From Oscillospiraceae bacterium (lineage in GTDB: Bacteria; Bacillota_A; Clostridia; Oscillospirales; Oscillospiraceae), in contig JAFUES010000046.1 of assembly GCA_017470325.1 (NCBI GenBank), positions 1 through 7,295 of the forward strand: a stretch of DNA of 7,295 nt, written 5' to 3'. The translations under genes and the position numbers were made by a program. The notes beneath the pieces are model-generated. The model saw only the letters and a list, made by a program, of their open reading frames with translations. It did no database searches and was not told the DNA's origin. Shown piece by piece: positions 4,714 through 7,295 of this stretch; the first letter of the stretch is position 1; each line of letters starts with the position of its first letter.

Positions 4714-7295
4714 TCATTCCGGCATCTCATCCAATACCATGGTCCACTCGTTCGGATCGAAAATATAGTCTCCCACCAGATACCAGGTGCCGGGCATAAA
4801 TGTGGTGCCGTGATTGTCATAGATATTCCACTCCGGCGACCAGAAGACCAGGTGGCCGGAATCGGTGTCCTTGGCGTCGCTGTTGATGGCTTTTCCGGTA
4901 AAGGGGTTGACGGGATCTTCGATGAGTCCCTCCATAGCTAAGGTGGGCACGTCGGCGTGGGTCATGAACTGCATATCCGTCGTCAGCTCCGTGGCGCCGA
5001 AATCCTTGACCATCAGCACCGGGTTGTAGCGCATCACGTCTTCTCCCCAGCCGTCGCCGATGATCATGTTCTCAAAATGGCCCAGCGGCCAACCGTGATC
5101 AGAGACGATGATGATGCGGGTATTGTCATACACGCCGTTTTCCCGCAGATAATCGAACCACTTGCCCAGCTGGATCATGCCGGCCATATCCACCTGATAG
5201 GTCTTCACCTGCCAGGAATCCTCCAGATGGATCACCCGTCCGTCAGTGGAGGTCCGGTCATAGTGCTCCGCGTCATAGACGGTGTTGTCGATAATGGCCG
5301 CGGGTTCATACTCCGGTTCCTTCAGCATGGCCAGGTCATGCATGGTGTCGTTGGAGAACATCAGGAAGGTGTCGGCGTCGCTGTCGGTGATCTGGGTAAT
5401 GGCCGGGAGATTGGTCAGCACTGCGTAGGCGTTCATAAAAATCTCGTCCAGGCCCGTGGCCTTGGACAGGCCGTCCTCCGTCTGTGTAACCGTGTTGGTC
5501 GCGTTCTCCAATCCCTCGCCGCTGCTGGCCAGCGCGTCCGCCTGATTGTACAGGCCCTGATTATACAGCGTCGGCTGAGCGATCAGCGGTACGATCTTTG
5601 TGAGAGAATAGCAGAAGAAGTTTCGGTCCCGGATCGCCTCCACATCCGCGGAGACCTCATAGGAATCCACACTGAACTTGCCCAACGTGATATAGGCCTT
5701 GATATCCGGCCACGGATCATAGATGCTCAGATCCGGCACATACTGATAGCCGGCGTATGTGGGGTCGCAGACGGTGACGTCAAAACCGTTTTCGTCAAAG
5801 AGCACCGGCATTACCTTCAGCGACTCGTTGTGCTTCTCCACCAGCAGCTCCGTGTCGCGCTTGTTCATCTCCTCCGGCGTATACTCATAGCCGCCGTAGA
5901 GGGGCGGCGTGCCGAAATTGGTGCTCTGCCCAAAGGCAATGGTGTTGGGGTAATAGGTGAAGCCCGCGAACTGCTCCTGCAGCTGGGGATTCTCCTGCAT
6001 CAGGAAGGGCACGTAAGAGCTGATGGCCCGGTCCATCATCAGGACCATCACGTTCCGGCCGTTCTTGTTCAGCGTGATGCGCGGCATCTCCTGAGCCGCG
6101 TCTATGCTCCGGTCGATCTCCCTCAACGTGCTCTGGACCGCGGCCACGTTGGAACCGGCCATGCCCGCAACAGCCAGGCACAGGGCCAGACTCAGCGCGC
6201 TTACCAATGCGGGCAGCCGCTTCCACAGGAGTGCAAACACCAGCACGATCAGCGCCGCCGCGCCCAGATTGGCCAACAACTGCTGCGCCGTGTTGACGGG
6301 ATATGTGTCATAGACCAGCAAGGTGGACAGGTTTCCGTAGTTGGTGCCGAAGAACATGTAGTCCGCGGCGGCGATCCCAGCCATGGCCCACATCCCGCAG
6401 CTCATGATTTTTTTGCCGCTGGGGCTTGCCAGGCGGTAGAAGATCCCGAACCAGATCAGGAAGGTACCCGCCGCCAGCAGCAGCGCGCTCACGATGTACC
6501 ACAATGGCGAGCGGTAGGCCATCACATTGACGAACTCCGCCGGAGAGGAGCGGATCACAGCCGAGGGGATCAGCGCCCCGGTCAGCAGCGCAACGAATAG
6601 GGAAGCCAGCGTGTAGATCCGTCCGTCCGCCTTCGTCAGCCGCGGCTCCGGCCGGGCGGGCCGGTTCCGTCCCGCCAGATACAGCACCAGCGGCAGCTGC
6701 AACAGCGCGAAGAACACAAGCGCCATGACCTGCCGCCGTACGGAGTCGAGCGGGCGGAGGAACAGCACCAGGATCGCTCCCCCTATACCAAGCAGGGAGG
6801 CCAGCGCGCTCAGCACCATCCGGGGATGCTTCAGCTTATAGAAGATATTTTTCAGCAGGGAGAAGACATTGTTGAGGGTCCAGTAGAACACCAGACCGGA
6901 GGGAGAACTGTAGAGGAAGACCAGGAAGATCAGCGCCATGCCGTACATCTGGATCTTGCTCTTGAGCGGGAAGCCCTTCATGTAGATGGCGGCGGAGATC
7001 ACGTTGATGGCCGTCATCAATATGGGCAGCAGGTTTACCGTGAGGCCGCCCAGTACGATCAGCGCGTCAGGTGCGCCCAGGTCCCGGATGGGTCCGAAGG
7101 CCACGCCCTGCAAAAGCTGCAGCCCCGACAGGAAACGGTAAGCGGCGATGAAAAAGGGGATCTCCAGCAGCAGGGAGATGGAGCCCTTCAGGGCGTCGGT
7201 CTGCTTGTATCCGTTTTGCCGGTAATAGGTCTGGAGCATCATGAAGCGCTCGTCGCCCTTGAAGGTCTTTCGGATGTGGTCCACCCAGGGCTTCA
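4714..7295 (-). CDS. YidC/Oxa1-like insertase fused to an extracellular LtaS-like phosphotransferase domain (5' end outside window)
   Basis: The frame is open from the right edge to the TGA at 4714-4716 (859 visible residues). The GTG at 7284 is internal, because the protein reads in as KPWVDHIRK and the first YidC helix is missing. Numbering from that GTG, residues 1-150 are YidC/Oxa1-like: a cytoplasmic basic loop, LLLEIPFFIAAYRFLSGL, LPILMTAINVISAAIY and the signature SSPSGLVFYWTLNN (126-139). About seven more hydrophobic segments follow (157-178, 186-205, 223-244, 260-284, 293-313, 336-354, 359-381). Basic stretches after the second, fourth and sixth place those loops inside, so the C-terminal domain (from about 382) should be outside. 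It carries VMVLMMDRA (D418), GQSTNFGTP (T455), DTMHD (H649) and SDHG (D729, H730), matching metal ligands, nucleophile and His of LtaS-type enzymes, with no formylglycine sulfatase motif. It is the first visible gene of the glf operon. Inferred role: adding a phospho-substituent to the exported glycan. Whether the YidC part still inserts proteins is unknown. Confidence 0.92.
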   Translation of the reverse strand, partial: KPWVDHIRKTFKGDERFMMLQTYYRQNGYKQTDALKGSISLLLEIPFFIAAYRFLSGLQLLQGVAFGPIRDLGAPDALIVLGGLTVNLLPILMTAINVISAAIYMKGFPLKSKIQMYGMALIFLVFLYSSPSGLVFYWTLNNVFSLLKNIFYKLKHPRMVLSALASLLGIGGAILVLFLRPLDSVRRQVMALVFFALLQLPLVLYLAGRNRPARPEPRLTKADGRIYTLASLFVALLTGALIPSAVIRSSPAEFVNVMAYRSPLWYIVSALLLAAGTFLIWFGIFYRLASPSGKKIMSCGMWAMAGIAAADYMFFGTNYGNLSTLLVYDTYPVNTAQQLLANLGAAALIVLVFALLWKRLPALVSALSLALCLAVAGMAGSNVAAVQSTLREIDRSIDAAQEMPRITLNKNGRNVMVLMMDRAISSYVPFLMQENPQLQEQFAGFTYYPNTIAFGQSTNFGTPPLYGGYEYTPEEMNKRDTELLVEKHNESLKVMPVLFDENGFDVTVCDPTYAGYQYVPDLSIYDPWPDIKAYITLGKFSVDSYEVSADVEAIRDRNFFCYSLTKIVPLIAQPTLYNQGLYNQADALASSGEGLENATNTVTQTEDGLSKATGLDEIFMNAYAVLTNLPAITQITDSDADTFLMFSNDTMHDLAMLKEPEYEPAAIIDNTVYDAEHYDRTSTDGRVIHLEDSWQVKTYQVDMAGMIQLGKWFDYLRENGVYDNTRIIIVSDHGWPLGHFENMIIGDGWGEDVMRYNPVLMVKDFGATELTTDMQFMTHADVPTLAMEGLIEDPVNPFTGKAINSDAKDTDSGHLVFWSPEWNIYDNHGTTFMPGTWYLVGDYIFDPNEWTMVLDEMPE

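Noticed and set aside
4714..6054. Arylsulfatase assignment for the extracellular domain
   Set aside because: No Cys/Ser-x-Pro-x-Arg motif is present; the candidate nucleophile is a Thr as in LtaS-type enzymes.
4957..6600. Long plus-strand open frame (547 codons) opposite the phosphotransferase domain
   Set aside because: It mirrors the conserved domain on the other strand. The product is rich in His, Arg, Gln and Val with no motif, and a similar antisense frame opposite the paralogue shows it follows from the sense codons.
1..7295. tRNA, rRNA, CRISPR array, insertion sequence, riboswitch
   Set aside because: No repeats, structures or transposase-like frames of these kinds were seen; coding sequence fills the window except three gaps of 38, 43 and 145 bp.

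Overview
This is a GC-rich stretch of bacterial surface-polysaccharide genes. The Shine-Dalgarno sites are strong and of GGAGG type, there are no introns, and gene spacing is tight. YidC-type and LtaS-like membrane proteins sit beside glf, which most resembles a gut-type Clostridia (Oscillospiraceae/Lachnospiraceae-like) genome. The organism assignment is an inference from protein style and composition; no rRNA or other marker gene is present.

Layout. Positions 1-1976 (+) hold the 3' part of a large polytopic membrane protein with an extracellular alkaline-phosphatase-superfamily (LtaS/phosphotransferase-like) domain. Its start lies upstream of the window. Positions 1977-2121 are a short convergent intergenic region with a perfect 18-bp hairpin that probably terminates both converging transcripts. 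On the minus strand, read from the right edge leftwards, there are three tightly spaced genes. The first (7295-4714) encodes a YidC/Oxa1-like insertase domain fused through extra membrane helices to the same kind of phosphotransferase-like domain, with its 5' end outside the window. The second (4675-3554) is a complete UDP-galactopyranose mutase, glf. The third (3510-2122) is a complete family 2 glycosyltransferase. Gaps of 38 and 43 bp and one terminator after the last gene suggest a single operon.

How the genes may work together. Glf converts UDP-galactopyranose to UDP-galactofuranose in the cytosol. The GT2 enzyme would add a sugar, possibly Galf, to a membrane-linked glycan. The two large membrane proteins place a metal-dependent, threonine-nucleophile type catalytic domain outside the cell. 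There it could move a phospho-substituent (for example glycerol phosphate, by analogy with LtaS and GacH) onto the exported polymer. The donor and acceptor are not shown by the sequence.

The most notable points are the fusion of a YidC-like insertase to an LtaS-like ectodomain, and the presence of two diverged copies of this protein in convergent orientation flanking glf and the glycosyltransferase. No tRNA, rRNA, CRISPR, transposase or integrase was seen. All gaps between genes are under 300 bp.
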